Shown here: piece after piece, positions 1-6,569 of the stretch
Layout: each line of letters begins with the position of its first letter
How positions within the stretch are numbered: position 1 is the first letter of the stretch
NCBI GenBank assembly: GCA_020720705.1
Contig: DYOJ01000081.1
Coordinates: 1-9,062 of the forward strand
Direction: 5' to 3'
Length of the DNA stretch: 9,062 bases
From: Acetofilamentum sp.
Lineage (GTDB): Bacteria; Bacteroidota; Bacteroidia; Bacteroidales; JAADGE01
Translations under genes and position numbers: made by a program
Notes under the pieces: model-generated
The model's database searches: none
What the model was told of the DNA's origin: nothing
What the model saw: only the letters and a program-made list of their open reading frames with translations

Positions 1-156
1 ATGCGCGATAGAGCAGCTCAAATATTGACAGAAGTTGAAAATGCAGTTGATAATACAAAAATTGAAATTGCAAAAGGTTTAAAAGCAGACGGTATTCCGT
101 ATGATATAATAATTAAAAATACAGGTCTAACCAAAGACCAAATTGATAAGCTATAA
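1..156 (+). CDS. C-terminal part of an Rpn/PD-(D/E)XK nuclease-family (transposase-like) protein, 5' end outside window
   Basis: The frame is open from base 1 and ends in TAA at 154-156, giving 51 residues. The tail has the pattern EIAKGLKADGIPYDIIIKNTGL followed by a final helix ending in DQIDKL. This 'IAk.Lka.Gi....I...TGLt.eeI..L' pattern is the usual C-terminal segment of the Rpn / PD-(D/E)XK nuclease-family 'transposase' proteins that are abundant in Bacteroidota. It is a small helix-turn-helix-like tail and not the catalytic domain, which would lie upstream and is not visible. The ATG at base 1 could be an internal methionine, so whether the gene is whole or a remnant cannot be told. 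Family assignment rests on this short tail only. Confidence 0.6.
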   Translation: MRDRAAQILTEVENAVDNTKIEIAKGLKADGIPYDIIIKNTGLTKDQIDKL

Positions 157-244
157 GAATGAAAAAAGAACGGCGATTACTTGACTTTAATATGTTGATT
201 GATAAGATAATAATGTGCCCAACAGATGTTAAAATAGAAGTTTC

Positions 245-574
245 ATGGAATTTTTTCAAACCTATTCGGAACAATTGGAGCTGTTGTGTCAAAAATACAA
301 CGTGGAACGATTGTATGCGTTCGGCTCGGCGGTTATCGGTAAGTTCAGGAAAGACAGCGATGTGGATTTGATTGTTCATTTGCAAAAAATGCCTCCGGAA
401 CAAAAGGGCGAAACGATTTTGGCGTTGTGGGATGCGTTGGAAAGTTTGTTTGGTCGGAACGTGGATTTGCTTACAGACCAAAAGATTACAAATCCAATTC
501 TTTCAAAAAATATTGAGAAAACAAAACAATTGATATATGACCGAGCAAACGCAGAAATATTTGTCATGTGTTAG
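245..574 (+). CDS. MNT-domain nucleotidyltransferase (MntA-like antitoxin), no HEPN partner seen
   Basis: The 109-residue protein is a minimal nucleotidyltransferase of the DNA polymerase beta superfamily. It has the exact GS-X10-D-X-D signature: G27-S28, then D39 and D41 in DSDVDLIV, with a third carboxylate at D74 in the strand RNVDLLT. The length and the C-terminal segment (NPILSKNIEKTKQLIYD) are typical of MntA-type proteins. In characterised MntA/HepT systems the MNT protein is the antitoxin and transfers AMP groups onto the HEPN RNase HepT. Here neither the 88 bases upstream nor the 218 bases downstream encodes a HEPN protein, so the gene stands alone. The catalytic residues are all present, which argues against a dead remnant. 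It may act on a HepT encoded elsewhere or on another target. No Shine-Dalgarno sequence precedes the ATG. Confidence 0.85.
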   Translation: MEFFQTYSEQLELLCQKYNVERLYAFGSAVIGKFRKDSDVDLIVHLQKMPPEQKGETILALWDALESLFGRNVDLLTDQKITNPILSKNIEKTKQLIYDRANAEIFVMC

Positions 575-686
575 ATATCAATACTCCGTTAATATTTTTT
601 GTAAGATATTGATTTATTGTAAATTAGATAAGAAAATTTCTCGAATAAGAGTATGATTGTAACTAATTGGAATTAAGCGATTTGAG

Positions 687-721
687 TCTAATGTCTAACA
701 TCTAAATTCTAAAATCTAACG
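687..721 (+). repeat. Degenerate heptamer tandem array, 5 x TCTAANN
   Basis: Five consecutive 7-base units all begin with TCTAA and differ only in the last two bases: TCTAATG, TCTAACA, TCTAAAT, TCTAAAA, TCTAACG. The array lies in the gap between the MNT gene and the DUF2721 gene. It shares the 7-bp period, but not the sequence, with the arrays at 3185-3240 and 9008-9062. The variable last two positions suggest an older or selectively constrained array. Confidence 0.8.
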
Positions 722-792
722 AAGTAATGAGATATCTGACCGGTCGCGTATTCTAAATTTAGTCGTTTTTTTGCACTAAAAATTTCAATGTC

Positions 793-1191
793 ATGGAATT
801 AACAATCACAACACCGGCACTTTTTTTCTCTGCAATATCGTTGTTGATGCTTGCATTTACGAATCGGTTTTTGGCTTTGGCGGCTCTCATTCGCAGTTTG
901 CACGGGCAATATTTGTCCAACCCCGATGTTATTGTGTTGAAACAAATCCGGAATATCCGCACACGGCTTCACTTGATAAAACAGATGCAGATTGCAGGCA
1001 TCAGTTCTCTGCTGTTGAGCGTGCTGTGTATGTTTTTGATTTACATTGACTTAATGCTCGCCGCACACATCATTTTCGGCATTGCAATTCTTTTGCTCAT
1101 CGCTTCGCTTTTCCTTTCAGTTTGGGAAATACAAATTTCGGTAAAAGCTCTGGATATACGCCTGAGCGATATTGAAGACGCTAAACAATGA
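793..1191 (+). CDS. DUF2721 family small integral membrane protein
   Basis: The 132-residue protein matches the DUF2721 family from end to end: an N-terminal MELTITTPAL..FSAISLLMLAFTNRFLALAALIR segment, a central polar helix with QIRNIRTRLHLIKQMQ, and the C-terminal WEIQISVKALDIRLSDIE. Three hydrophobic stretches (about 8-33, 66-86 and 88-110) predict an inner-membrane protein with a charged helical loop between the first two. The length is normal for the family. The molecular function of DUF2721 is not established, and nothing in the neighbourhood gives one. The start is fixed by conservation of the MELTITTPA beginning. The next gene is convergent, with a 172-base gap in which I see no clear terminator hairpin. 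Confidence 0.88.
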   Translation: MELTITTPALFFSAISLLMLAFTNRFLALAALIRSLHGQYLSNPDVIVLKQIRNIRTRLHLIKQMQIAGISSLLLSVLCMFLIYIDLMLAAHIIFGIAILLLIASLFLSVWEIQISVKALDIRLSDIEDAKQ

Positions 1192-1363
1192 GAGGATAAA
1201 TCAGTCCTGATGGGAAAACTCATAACGTATTGAAAAACTATATGATACAGCAAAATTCCGTTTATTTTTGACAAGTATACTTTTCGGAGAGGGCTCTTGA
1301 TTTAAATATTTGACCGAAATTATAATTCAGAATTTCTTTTCTTTCATGAGCAAAATTATATTT

Positions 1364-3145
1364 CTACTGAAATCTGAGCAGTATTGACTCGTCATCCAAT
1401 TCTTTAGAGAGGCTTTTGAGTGTTTGAAACGGAACATCAAAAATATCTAATACCATCAAGCCGTCCACACAATAGTTGAATAACGGGTCCACATTGAACC
1501 CTAAAAGTTTGGCGTTTAATCCGATATATTTTTTAAACAATACAGGTGTACGGTAGTTTGGTTCAATATCTTGGATAAATTTATCAAGTTTAGCAACATC
1601 GCTGCTTGTATTTTTGATAAATACTTCGTTGTCAAAATTCGGGTTGTGTTTTATTTTAAATTTCATGCGAGGCGTAATATGTTTTGCAAGTTCGTGGTTG
1701 TAATAATTCGATTTAAAAAAGTCAATAATCAAACTTTGCGAAAATTTGGAAAAATCGTTGCTGATACTTGCCGGACCGATAAGGTAGCGGTATTGTGTAT
1801 TTTTCAATAAGAAATATAAAATTCCCTTCCATAACATAAACAGCGACAAGGGTCTGCGCTGATATTCTTTTAAAATAAACGAACGTCCCATTTCGAGGGA
1901 TTGCTCAAGTGTGGGGTAGAAGCCGGGTGCAATTTTAAACAGGGATTGTATGTAGAAACCCTTGACGCCGTATTGACGCATAATTTCGTCTCCGCGCCCC
2001 AGACGATAGGCTCCGGAGATGCGTTTATTGGTATTGTCCCAGACGATGAGTTGGTTGAAATATAGGTCAAATTCATCTAAATCAAGGCTACGGTTTGTGC
2101 CTTCGCCTACTTCTCTGAATGTAATTTCACGCAAACGCCCTATTTCATTCAACACGTTGGGTATTTCTACCGAAGGGGCACACATGCAACTAAACTCGCT
2201 GCTGTCAAACAAGTGATATTTTTCTCGCATCAATTCTATTTCGGGCAATAGTTTTTCGAGCGGAACGGCAGGTATGATAGGTTCTACTTTTTTCACACGT
2301 GGGATAAATTGGGGTCTGAAAAACTTTTTTACTTCAAACGTCGTACCCAAAGCATAAGTTTTGGCACGAAGAAATCGTCCGTATAATTCAAGGTCTTTAA
2401 ATTCTTGTTGCTCTTCGATACTAATCGGACGACCTATACGTACGTGAATTACTTTTTTAGTTTTATTGAAATATTCTTTAGGCATCCGCACCGACTGCAA
2501 CAAAGGGTGTATGCCGCCCAGCAAATGAAATACCCAACTGTTATTCCCCTGAAAATAAACAGGCACAACGGGGACTTCTGCTTTTTTGATAAAACTCAAA
2601 AAACCGTTGTCCCACTTGCGGTCAGTCGGTCGGCTGAATCCTTGTGCTTTCGAAATTAAGCCTGCCGGAAAAATTCCGAGTGCCGAATTGCCTTCTAAGT
2701 GTTTCAATGCACGTTTTACTTCCGTAAACGAAAAGTTGCGGGTGTTGGTGTTTTCGACTTGATTTACAGGAATGGAAAAATCCTTTAAACTATCTATTTT
2801 ATGTAATAAATAGTTTGCCATAAGTTTGTAGTCCGGACGTTTTTCACTGATAATTTTCAATAATATTAAGCCGTCTAAACCGCCGAAAGGGTGGTTCGAT
2901 ACGGTGATGAACGCCCCGTCTGCGGGTATTCTGGAAAGGTCTTCTTCGGCAACCTCAAATTTAATGCCTAAGGTTTCTAATACTGAATCTATAAATTCTA
3001 TTCCGTCTTTGTCTAAATTTTGAGAGTAGATTTTATTTATTTTGTTAAATCGTTTGAGCTGAATAAGAAATTTGGCAATCAAATCATTGTCAAATTTCTC
3101 CGCATGTATCGGATTCACAAAATCTTTAGCAGTTAATCTTTCCAT
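1364..3145 (-). CDS. Bifunctional acyltransferase: PlsC-like LPLAT domain fused to GNAT domain (OlsF/GlsF-type aminolipid synthase)
   Basis: This 593-residue protein has two acyltransferase domains. The N-terminal part (about 60-260) is a lysophospholipid-acyltransferase domain with the NHPFGGLDG block at 84-92 (catalytic H85 and D91), a GIFPAG block at 157-162 and VPVVPVYFQG at 191-200. The C-terminal part (about 300-490) resembles the hemolysin/OlsB-like GNAT family: LREITFREVGEGTNRSLDLDEFD near 338-360, then the GFYIQSLFKI strand near 396-405 and LIGPASIS near 455-462. A conserved tail with LGFNVDPLFN..DGL follows at 547-563. In characterised OlsF proteins the GNAT half N-acylates ornithine and the PlsC half adds the second acyl chain. 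In Bacteroides the equivalent separate enzymes GlsB and GlsA make glycine lipids. The amino acid used here cannot be read from sequence. The gene stands apart from its upstream neighbour (167 bases), with a heptamer array in that gap. An expected membrane-associated lipid enzyme. Confidence 0.85.
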   Translation of the reverse strand: MERLTAKDFVNPIHAEKFDNDLIAKFLIQLKRFNKINKIYSQNLDKDGIEFIDSVLETLGIKFEVAEEDLSRIPADGAFITVSNHPFGGLDGLILLKIISEKRPDYKLMANYLLHKIDSLKDFSIPVNQVENTNTRNFSFTEVKRALKHLEGNSALGIFPAGLISKAQGFSRPTDRKWDNGFLSFIKKAEVPVVPVYFQGNNSWVFHLLGGIHPLLQSVRMPKEYFNKTKKVIHVRIGRPISIEEQQEFKDLELYGRFLRAKTYALGTTFEVKKFFRPQFIPRVKKVEPIIPAVPLEKLLPEIELMREKYHLFDSSEFSCMCAPSVEIPNVLNEIGRLREITFREVGEGTNRSLDLDEFDLYFNQLIVWDNTNKRISGAYRLGRGDEIMRQYGVKGFYIQSLFKIAPGFYPTLEQSLEMGRSFILKEYQRRPLSLFMLWKGILYFLLKNTQYRYLIGPASISNDFSKFSQSLIIDFFKSNYYNHELAKHITPRMKFKIKHNPNFDNEVFIKNTSSDVAKLDKFIQDIEPNYRTPVLFKKYIGLNAKLLGFNVDPLFNYCVDGLMVLDIFDVPFQTLKSLSKELDDESILLRFQ

Positions 3146-3184
3146 AAGCGAAAATATATTTAAGGGTTTTATAAATAAGGCTAA

Positions 3185-3240
3185 GTAATGAGTAATGAGT
3201 AATGAGTAATGAGTAATGAGTAATGAGTAGTTAGTAGTTA
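3185..3240 (+). repeat. Heptamer tandem array, 6 x GTAATGA followed by 2 x GTAGTTA
   Basis: Six identical copies of GTAATGA run without interruption from 3185 to 3226, followed directly by two copies of a variant, GTAGTTA, at 3227-3240. That makes exactly eight 7-bp units. The array sits between the start of the acyltransferase gene (3145) and the end of the secreted-protein gene (3313), so it is probably in or near the acyltransferase promoter or leader. The identity of the six units suggests recent expansion. Confidence 0.95.
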
Positions 3241-3312
3241 GATTTTATCGTAAAATACAGATATTCCTTATTTTACAAAATTTAATAACTTAAACTAATT
3301 TTATTCAGACAC

Positions 3313-4173
3313 TTATTTTATTTCGTATTTAACAATTTTTTGGTTTGATACGGTTATCATTAGACCGGTATAGTGGGTAAACGTTGCGTTATTTTTGGGT
3401 TTCAATGTGTAATTTATTTCAAAAGTTTTTGAGGGGGTGGTCTGCCAGTAAAAACTATAAAATCCGGGTTCGGGCTTTGTATCTGCGTTCTTAACATCTT
3501 TGGGTATAAGTTCAAACCCTTCCGGTATTCGCTCGATAATTCTGGCTGTTACAATATTTGAGGTCTTTATTTTTAGTAAAACATTGTAACTGCCGTCATC
3601 TTTTTGTTGCGAAATTATGCGGGTACAACTATTTGTATCCGGGTTTTCCGAGTCGTTATTGGTGTCAGTATTCGTGCTGTTATCCGGATTTTCCGTCTGT
3701 TGTTTTGGCTCAGATTTTTTGATTTGGGTGTCGGATAATTCTTTTGTAAGACCGAATTTTCGTTCTTGAGCGGTGTAACCGTGCATGTTTTGAAAAATGT
3801 AGCTGAAATTAGCCGTCGTAATTAAGCCCGATTTATGTGCAGATGCCTTCGGAAATGTAATGGTGTAACAAGGTTCAAGGACGGTTTGTCCGGCGGGCGT
3901 TCTCAACCAAGTGTATGTGAGTTCGCCGTTATTGTAACTGAAAGAGGCTCCGTCATTGTATATCGTTTTCACAATTGCATCTTTCGGAATAGTTTGCGAG
4001 TATTTTGCATAAGTCGCAAGTCCGTCCTTATTTATGGTTATTTGGATAGTGTCTGTTTTTCCGGTTTGGAAAATTTCCGGAAACTCAAGGTCAAATGTTA
4101 TTGAGCTTTGAGCCGATAACAAGGACGTAAAAAATACAAACGTCAGTATAGGGGTGAACGAAAAAAGTCGCAT
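3313..4173 (-). CDS. Secreted protein with two related beta-rich domains and a Thr/Asn-rich linker, function unknown
   Basis: The 286-residue protein starts with a clear signal peptide: basic MRLF, a hydrophobic core to about residue 19, and a predicted signal peptidase I site after SAQ (residue 22). No lipobox cysteine is present, so it is expected to be exported to the periplasm or beyond and not lipidated. Two domains follow, at about 42-135 and 197-286. They appear to be diverged copies: the first has QTIPKDAIV, LTYTWLRTP, CYTITFPK and SGLITT; the second has ERIPEGFEL, YSFYWQTTP, NYTLKPKN and TGLMIT, in the same order and spacing. They resemble the DUF11-like immunoglobulin-fold adhesion or scaffold domains, an inference from pattern only. 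The linker (148-182) is rich in Asn, Thr, Asp and Pro. I do not recognise a named family. A perfect -7 element lies upstream. Confidence 0.75.
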   Translation of the reverse strand: MRLFSFTPILTFVFFTSLLSAQSSITFDLEFPEIFQTGKTDTIQITINKDGLATYAKYSQTIPKDAIVKTIYNDGASFSYNNGELTYTWLRTPAGQTVLEPCYTITFPKASAHKSGLITTANFSYIFQNMHGYTAQERKFGLTKELSDTQIKKSEPKQQTENPDNSTNTDTNNDSENPDTNSCTRIISQQKDDGSYNVLLKIKTSNIVTARIIERIPEGFELIPKDVKNADTKPEPGFYSFYWQTTPSKTFEINYTLKPKNNATFTHYTGLMITVSNQKIVKYEIK

Positions 4174-4198
4174 ATTTTTAATCTTAAAAACTTTCAGA

Positions 4199-4206
4199 CA
4201 AATATA
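4199..4206 (-). promoter_or_regulatory. Bacteroidota -7 promoter element (TATATTTG) for the secreted-protein gene
   Basis: Read on the minus strand this is TATATTTG, an 8/8 match to the TAnnTTTG consensus of the Bacteroidota housekeeping sigma factor. It lies 25 bases before the ATG at 4173, so transcription would begin near 4193 with a leader of about 20 nt. No TTTG is visible at the usual -33 spacing, so the element is half-supported. It suggests the secreted-protein gene is transcribed separately from the receiver gene upstream. Confidence 0.45.
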
Positions 4207-4238
4207 CGAATTAGTTTTTGAATCGAATGGTTTTGTGT

Positions 4239-4685
4239 CTAAGTATCCGATTTTTTAAGTTTTTTTTCGATTATCATTTTCAATGTGGGCACAATTCGGT
4301 GTATTACTCTGGGTTCTTTTGAAATATAAAAGGCTGCGCCGGTTTCTTTCAGTCGTTCAACGGTATCTTTTCTGCTTTGTCCGGAAATTATGACGACTTT
4401 TGCTTCGGGTTTACAGGTTGTTACTGTTTTTAAAAAAGCATCGCAAGTAACAATCTTTCCGTTAATATCGGACAGATAATAGTCTAACAATACAATATCG
4501 GGCGGGGTATGTTTCATGGCTTCTTCAGCCTTGTGCGGCATATCAAATATTGTGGATTCGATAGTTATCATAAATCCTTTGTTCCGAAAATCTATCTGCA
4601 AATTTTCGGCAAGACTATTCATTAAACTCGAAAAGAGTTTATCGTCTTCAACAATGAATAATGTTATTTTGTGTTCGGTATCCAT
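4239..4685 (-). CDS. Stand-alone response-regulator receiver protein (CheY-like), no output domain
   Basis: The 148-residue protein is one receiver domain. The acidic pocket is E13-D14-D15 (IVEDD), the phosphoacceptor is D68 at the end of PDIVLLD, the switch hydroxyl is S101 (VVIISGQ) and the conserved lysine is K123 (YISKE). It has no DNA-binding or enzymatic output domain, so it presumably acts by protein contact or as a phosphotransfer intermediate. Two features are unusual. The segment between the acidic pocket and D68 is longer than in CheY, and K123 is followed by Glu instead of the usual Pro. No histidine kinase is encoded in the window. It lies 79 bases downstream of aroE and 65 bases upstream of the secreted-protein gene, all in one direction, but whether it is cotranscribed is unclear. 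Confidence 0.88.
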   Translation of the reverse strand: MDTEHKITLFIVEDDKLFSSLMNSLAENLQIDFRNKGFMITIESTIFDMPHKAEEAMKHTPPDIVLLDYYLSDINGKIVTCDAFLKTVTTCKPEAKVVIISGQSRKDTVERLKETGAAFYISKEPRVIHRIVPTLKMIIEKKLKKSDT

Positions 4686-4764
4686 TTTCCGTGATAAAGA
4701 TAGTGTTTTAATATTATATCGTGCCTTTTTTTCCGTGAAATGTTCTTAAAAGATGGTCTTTTGC

Positions 4765-5517
4765 CTAATATTTTTTGATTTGGCTGAATATACTCCATGT
4801 CAGTTCTGCTTGAGCCTTAAGCATTGATAATCCGTTTACGGTTATTGCACCAAATTGTTTCGCTTTTTGCAAAAATATTGTTTCTGCCGGGTTGTAAATC
4901 ATGTCGTAAACAATGTGGTCGGTAGTTAGATAGTGATATGGGATTTCGGGTGCCGTATTTTTAAGACTGTGCATTCCGACCGGACTTGCATTTACGATTA
5001 GTTTCGTATTTTTGAGGAGATTGTTGTCAATTGCTTCGTATGCAATCATGTTTAGTTTAGGAGAACGACTGACGTATGTGTATTTGATGTTTAATGCCTC
5101 TAAGGCTGCCGATGCTGCTCGTGCGGCTCCGCCTGTACCGAGTATCAGTGCTTGTGAAATGTTGATATTCAAATAGGGTTTGATACTTTCTGAGAATCCG
5201 TAAATATCTGTATTATAACCTTTTGTGTGGATGTTGTTATTGTCGTGAGATATTTTGATGCAATTTACGGCATGAATGGTTTGGGCTTCATCGGAAAGGT
5301 TGTCAAGAAAAGGGATTACACTTTCTTTGTAGGGTGATGTAACATTGAGTCCGAATAAATTTGGGTTTGAATGAATTAAATCCGGAAATTTCTTAATATT
5401 ATCAATTTCAAAATTCTCATATCGGGCATCAATTGCTTGGTTTGAAAATTTCTCATTAAAATATTTTTCGGAAAAGGAATGTGATAAGGGGTAGCCTATC
5501 AGTCCGTAGCGTTTCAT
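4765..5517 (-). CDS. aroE: Shikimate dehydrogenase (NADP+)
   Basis: The 250-residue protein catalyses the NADPH-dependent reduction of 3-dehydroshikimate to shikimate, the fourth step toward chorismate and the aromatic amino acids; it is cytosolic. The N-terminal substrate domain shows GYPLSHSFS (8-15, shikimate-binding serines), NVTSPYK (58-64, catalytic K64) and NTD (102-104, catalytic D104). The nucleotide domain has the glycine-rich GTGGAARA at 127-134 and NASPVGM at 176-182. NGLSMLKAQA at 228-237 is the usual closing motif. The frame stays open for 80 codons upstream, but that stretch lies inside the DUF368 gene and has no family similarity. The start at MKRYGLIGYP gives the correct length and places ATG over the upstream stop codon (ATGA), which implies translational coupling. 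Confidence 0.96.
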   Translation of the reverse strand: MKRYGLIGYPLSHSFSEKYFNEKFSNQAIDARYENFEIDNIKKFPDLIHSNPNLFGLNVTSPYKESVIPFLDNLSDEAQTIHAVNCIKISHDNNNIHTKGYNTDIYGFSESIKPYLNINISQALILGTGGAARAASAALEALNIKYTYVSRSPKLNMIAYEAIDNNLLKNTKLIVNASPVGMHSLKNTAPEIPYHYLTTDHIVYDMIYNPAETIFLQKAKQFGAITVNGLSMLKAQAELTWSIFSQIKKY

Positions 5518-6482
5518 AACGAAAATTCTGAGCGGTTTTCTTCCGGTTGTGGTTTGGAGGAGTTGTTCCCGGCAAGGCGTTCCATGAGCCAAATTGTGAG
5601 TATCCCTATGAGCAGGAGTGCAATTGCTAAAATAACTTCGCGGTCGAAAGATTCCGGAAAGAAACGTTCGTAAGCGCTGATAATCGGTTCGCCGTTGCGC
5701 TTCTCGAGGGTTATCCCGTTTACATCTGTTAGAAAAATCGGCTTTTTCCAGGGCCAAAGAATGCTGAGTGAGCCTAAAATAAACCCGGATAATGTGGCTA
5801 TTGTTATAGTTTTAAATTTTTTATAAATCCAAGATAATAGTTTAGAAAACAAAGGTAAGCCAATAACAACGCCGATGCCAAAAGGTATCAGAATTTTTAA
5901 GTCGAGGTGATTAACGGCATCAATCATGACTAATTCATAATTTCCCATCAGCATCAACACGAACGAACCGGATAACCCGGGCAGTATCATGCTGGAAACT
6001 GCAACCAAACCACTGATAATTAAAAATATAACGGAATCATTTTCTGTTGCGGGGTTCAGAAATGAAATATATACTGCGATAGATGTTCCTATGGCATAAG
6101 CCACAATTACACCAAAAGTTAGTTTGCTTATGGTTTTTGATACAAAAAATACGGATGCTAATATCAACCCGAAAAAATAGGACCAAACATAAACAGGATA
6201 TTCACGAAATAAGAAATCGAGCAAACGTGCAAATGTAAAAATACTCAATGCTGCTCCGGAAAATACAGACAACAAAAATACAATATCAGTTCTTACGAAC
6301 AGTTCTTTGAATTTACCTTTGAATAATAATTTAACTGCAACCAAATCAAACGATTTGAGAGCGTGTATCAGGCGTTCGAAAATTCCTGTTATCAATGCAA
6401 CAGTGCCTCCGGATACTCCGGGAATGACATTTGCGCCGCCGATACCAAATCCTTTCAAAAAATTAAACAGAATTTCTTTCAT
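5514..6482 (-). CDS. popT: DUF368 family polyprenyl-phosphate translocase (PopT family)
   Basis: The 322-residue multi-pass membrane protein belongs to DUF368. This family has been shown in other bacteria to return undecaprenyl phosphate, the lipid carrier of peptidoglycan and other envelope polymers, across the cytoplasmic membrane. The inverted-repeat signature is visible: GGANVIPGVSGGTVALITG (15-33) in the first half and SMILPGLSGSFVLMLMGNYE (164-183) in the second. A soluble-looking loop at about 245-280 precedes the last membrane helix (about 283-299), and the tail is short and polar. The frame extends 25 codons upstream, but that extension has no family similarity, whereas MKEILFNFLKGFGIGGANVIPG is the normal start. 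Its TGA overlaps the ATG of aroE by four bases. The nhaC stop is 87 bases upstream, with a candidate promoter in the gap. Confidence 0.9.
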   Translation of the reverse strand: MKEILFNFLKGFGIGGANVIPGVSGGTVALITGIFERLIHALKSFDLVAVKLLFKGKFKELFVRTDIVFLLSVFSGAALSIFTFARLLDFLFREYPVYVWSYFFGLILASVFFVSKTISKLTFGVIVAYAIGTSIAVYISFLNPATENDSVIFLIISGLVAVSSMILPGLSGSFVLMLMGNYELVMIDAVNHLDLKILIPFGIGVVIGLPLFSKLLSWIYKKFKTITIATLSGFILGSLSILWPWKKPIFLTDVNGITLEKRNGEPIISAYERFFPESFDREVILAIALLLIGILTIWLMERLAGNNSSKPQPEENRSEFSL

Positions 6483-6508
6483 CTTCAATGCCGTTTTGAG
6501 GCAGATTG

Positions 6509-6540
6509 CAAAGTAATTAAAAATAAAACAATTGTGCAAA
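6509..6540 (-). promoter_or_regulatory. Candidate Bacteroidota promoter for popT-aroE
   Basis: On the minus strand, TTTG (6540-6537) is followed after 20 bases by TTACTTTG (6516-6509), a 7/8 match to TAnnTTTG. This is the expected -33/-7 layout, and transcription would start near 6503, about 20 nt before the popT ATG. The -33 TTTG is the end of an 11-base T run (6548-6538), and the spacer contains the palindrome ACAATTGT. The region is AT-rich, so a chance match is possible. Confidence 0.5.
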
Positions 6541-6569
6541 AAAAAAAACACACACAAGCAATCATTAAT

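Noticed and set aside
159..371. Plus-strand reading frame of 70 codons overlapping the MNT gene
   Set aside because: It overlaps most of the MNT gene in another frame, and its product has no recognisable features.
113..481. Minus-strand reading frame of 122 codons antisense to the MNT gene
   Set aside because: It is a frame shadow of the MNT gene with a Phe/Arg/Gln-rich composition and no motif.
575..792. Possible hidden HEPN toxin gene or remnant after the MNT gene
   Set aside because: All frames on both strands are full of stops and no RX4-6H motif is seen; a weak ATCAATA/TATTGAT inverted repeat at 577-613 has too large a loop to be a terminator.
1571..1810. Plus-strand frames inside the acyltransferase gene, including those at 2019-2216 and 2405-2659
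   Set aside because: They lie wholly inside a well-supported gene on the other strand and show no domain signal.
3185..3240. Minus-strand coding repeat across the GTAATGA array
   Set aside because: The reverse complement of GTAATGA has no stop and can be read as a 7-residue repeat, but no surrounding gene continues it, so it is a by-product of the array.
6483..6557. 25-codon upstream extension of the DUF368 gene
   Set aside because: The extension has no family similarity and would place the proposed promoter inside the gene; the start at 6482 matches family N termini.
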